This document shows positions 61,751 through 64,000 of a DNA stretch of 64,000 nucleotides, piece after piece. A program made the translations under genes and the position numbers. The stretch is taken from the NCBI RefSeq assembly GCF_003473485.1, contig NC_053044.1, positions 51,810,091 to 51,874,090 on the forward strand, written 5' to 3'. Each line of letters begins with the position of its first letter. Position 1 is the stretch's first letter. Origin of the DNA: Medicago truncatula (taxonomy: Eukaryota; Streptophyta; Magnoliopsida; Fabales; Fabaceae). The notes below the pieces were generated by a model that saw only the letters and a program-made list of their open reading frames with translations, was not told where the DNA came from and did not search any database.

Positions 61751-62016
61751 AGGGTTAATGGTGCTTTACCCCCTGTAATATAGGTCATTTTTTATTTTCC
61801 CTCTGTAAAATATTTTTTTCGATTTACCCCCTGTAAAATATATTTTTTTGGGAATATCCCCCTAATAGGTCATAAACGACTTTATTTTTTTTTTTATGAC
61901 CTATTAGGGGGTATTCCAAAAAAATATATTTTACAGGAGGTAAATCAAAAAAAATATTTTACAGGAAGGAAAACAAAAAATGACCTATATTACAAGGGTA
62001 AAACACCATTGACCCT
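61751..62016. mobile_element. Near-perfect fold-back element (MITE), 266 bp
   Basis: The whole element is an inverted repeat: AGGGTTAATGGTGCTTTACC at one end and GGGTAAAACACCATTGACCCT at the other, with matched inner blocks (GGTCATTTTTTATTTTCC / GGAAAACAAAAAATGACC; CCCCCTAATAGGTCATAAA / TTATGACCTATTAGGGGG). No coding potential. Confidence 0.9.
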
Positions 62017-64000
62017 AAAAGTTAAATATATGATCTTGCTGATTAGTTAATTCTTTATCAATTGAGTCAATCTTTGGTGGATATATAGAAATCTTTACTC
62101 ATCCCAGCCGGACTGCAAATGCGTATAGTAAGGGATTGTTATCGTAAGACAGTGTGAATACAACAATTATGATCTGACGAGATTAAGACATTATTTTGGA
62201 AGCATGCAATAGATGCGCACATGAACGTCATTCTCATGTCTTCGCCATTAATTTGGTGTTTGGAGCATCCAACGGGGTCATAGATATATCATCATCCCTT
62301 TTCAAATTTTAACATGGACTTCAACTTTTGCATTGGTACTCGTCAGTCTTAGCTCAGAAGAGTCGGACCCAAATGAACGGGGGGCCAACTGCATATTTGT
62401 ATTTCATTAGCCACCTGTGCTGCCGTGTGATGTAACGTCACTTTCAACAACTTACTACATTCCAATGTTTTCTTTTTTCATAAACAAACCTCGCCATAAT
62501 TAAATAAAAATATACCGCATCACTTTTAAAAATGTGTTTAAATTATTGCACATAGATTAAGAACATTAATAAATGAATCAATAAAAATAACAATTTCAAA
62601 AAATTGACCCGTTTAATCATTGGTTGTTACTGTAACGTCCTATTTCTATTAAAACGATAAAACTTACGAATAAAACATTTATTCAAGAAATAGACGCTAC
62701 GTCATCATACAAAAATTAAATTCACATGCATGCATAAAAATCTCAACAGTCGCAGCTGATATAAACCAGAATACTTCGAAGCATACATGTCATGAATCAA
62801 ATAATACATCAACATGAATGAATCTCCAACTCCCAACAATGGGTAAATCTCCAACATGAATAAATAATCCAAACAAATAATCTAGACAACAAACATATGC
62901 CTAGATCAAAGTCATCCTAGACTCAACTAAACCTATACTGGAGATAGCTTCCGGTATCCACCAAGCATCAACCAACTCACCAGAGCAATTAATCATGCAC
63001 AACGTCTACCCATCCATACAGACAGGTAGGCGGTCCATCACAGATCCATTGGGGTAAGTATTACATCATCATAATCCACAAAACAGTTAGACATAAATAA
63101 AACAATCCAAGTTCCAAATAATTGACATGAATAAATCAATTCAAGTTCCACATAATTGACATGAATAATTAATCTCATCAATAATACATAATGATAAATC
63201 CAAATATCACAATCAATCACTCACAACCACAAGTATGTCAATCATTCCACATTTATGACTCATGCAACAAAATGTTATGTCCCTAAACATGACACATAAA
63301 TGCATGTGGTACCGAATCACCTCAAGGTCGTCACCTTCGATGCAACAAAAATATCGTATGTAAGATTTCACACCCGTCTTACATAATCACCGAAGTAAAA
63401 GAGCTCAACCCTTTTACAACTACAAGACTCAACATGACAATGATGCATGGACATACAAGTAAAGACTCGACAATGCAAGATCATCTCATAATTTTCACAA
63501 CAATATAAAGGACAACTTCCAAATATATTGATCACAAACCACAACATTTGCATTATCAAGAAATTACGTCCACACAACATTCAAGTCATACATCAAATAA
63601 GAGTCATCATCACTTAATCATCAATAATCATCAACCTCATTCAAATAATTCAACCTCATATAGTTTCATCACTATAATCATTTCTCATATTCCAAGTAAG
63701 AGAACATACAACATCTTATGATAAATATCATATCCAACACATAAAAATTCGTTCACACATCTCCATTTAGTCATTCAAGGCTAGTCACGAAAGATCATAA
63801 GATAATTGGCTTAAAAGAACCATTTCCGATAAAACCGTATCAAGTGGCAAATGGCCAACTTTGATAACTCTCAAGTAAGGTAACATAATCAAGTTTGAAA
63901 ACTAATAAATCAATCTTAATCAATCATGTAGTCATGAGCTTAAGTCATTTACAAACTATTAGACATTAGTTCAAAGAATAGCTTAAGTCCGTATGAAAAA
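62017..64000. other. Repeat-like region, no gene supported; runs off the window
   Basis: From about 62632 (TGTAACGTCCTATTTC) to the end the base use changes: C-rich on the plus strand with many CAACAT/CATCAA words and few stops pattern. This resembles the LTR or untranslated part of a retrotransposon starting TGTAACG, but the other border is outside the window and no gag/pol motif is seen. Confidence 0.35.

Noticed and set aside
1-64000. CRISPR array, operon or bacterial-type system
   Set aside because: Spliceosomal introns and plant gene families throughout; tandem repeats present (41 bp x3, 251 bp x2, 540 bp x2) lack spacer-repeat structure.

Overview
The window is AT-rich nuclear plant DNA: genes have many short introns, chloroplast-targeted nuclear genes are present (psbX, ndhU), and introns and intergenic DNA are full of small transposable elements. 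Gene content and repeat style fit a papilionoid legume such as Medicago or a close relative; this is an inference, since no search was run.

Layout. 0.3-1.3 kb: 3' part of a Raf/STY-like (TKL) kinase gene with a GC-AG intron. 2.5-5.3 kb: decayed Ty3/gypsy gag and an LTR-like repeat. 6.5-9.4 kb: first mechanosensitive-channel gene (MSL copy A), followed at 9.63 kb by a small relic of the same kinase family. 13.7-18.5 kb: nine-exon subtilisin-like protease. 18.5-26 kb: gene-free, packed with MITEs, several with target-site duplications (TSDs) readable by eye. 26.0-28.9 kb: MSL copy B. 29.9 kb: psbX. 31.1-34.9 kb (-): ten-exon thermospermine synthase (ACL5-like) carrying a frameshift and a nested LTR+hAT insertion. 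37.5 kb: tRNA-Asp(GUC). 37.7-38.9 kb: ndhU. 39.4-42.3 kb (-): MSL copy C. 43.9-46.9 kb: tandem duplication and a decayed copy of the tRNA-Asp/ndhU segment. 47.0-54.9 kb (-): heavily broken COG2 (Golgi tethering complex) gene. 57.1-58 kb: a second decayed tRNA-Asp/ndhU copy. 58.0-59.1 kb (-): GT-2-like trihelix protein lacking the DNA-binding domain. 59.1-64 kb: repeats, no supported gene.

How it fits together. The three MSL copies share exactly the same exon lengths after exon 1 (121, 294, 203 and 262 nt), so they arose by local duplication, one copy inverted. The kinase relic behind copy A suggests the kinase was duplicated as well. psbX and ndhU both serve thylakoid complexes (photosystem II; NDH), but nothing indicates co-regulation. 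The dominant story is local duplication followed by decay and transposon insertion. I found no defence island, CRISPR array or gene cluster that would make a new biochemical system; the most informative signals are structural (GC-AG intron, nested elements, a paralogous empty site for a CACTA MITE, a permuted TRIM, repeated tRNA-Asp/ndhU duplications, and decay of COG2 and perhaps ACL5).
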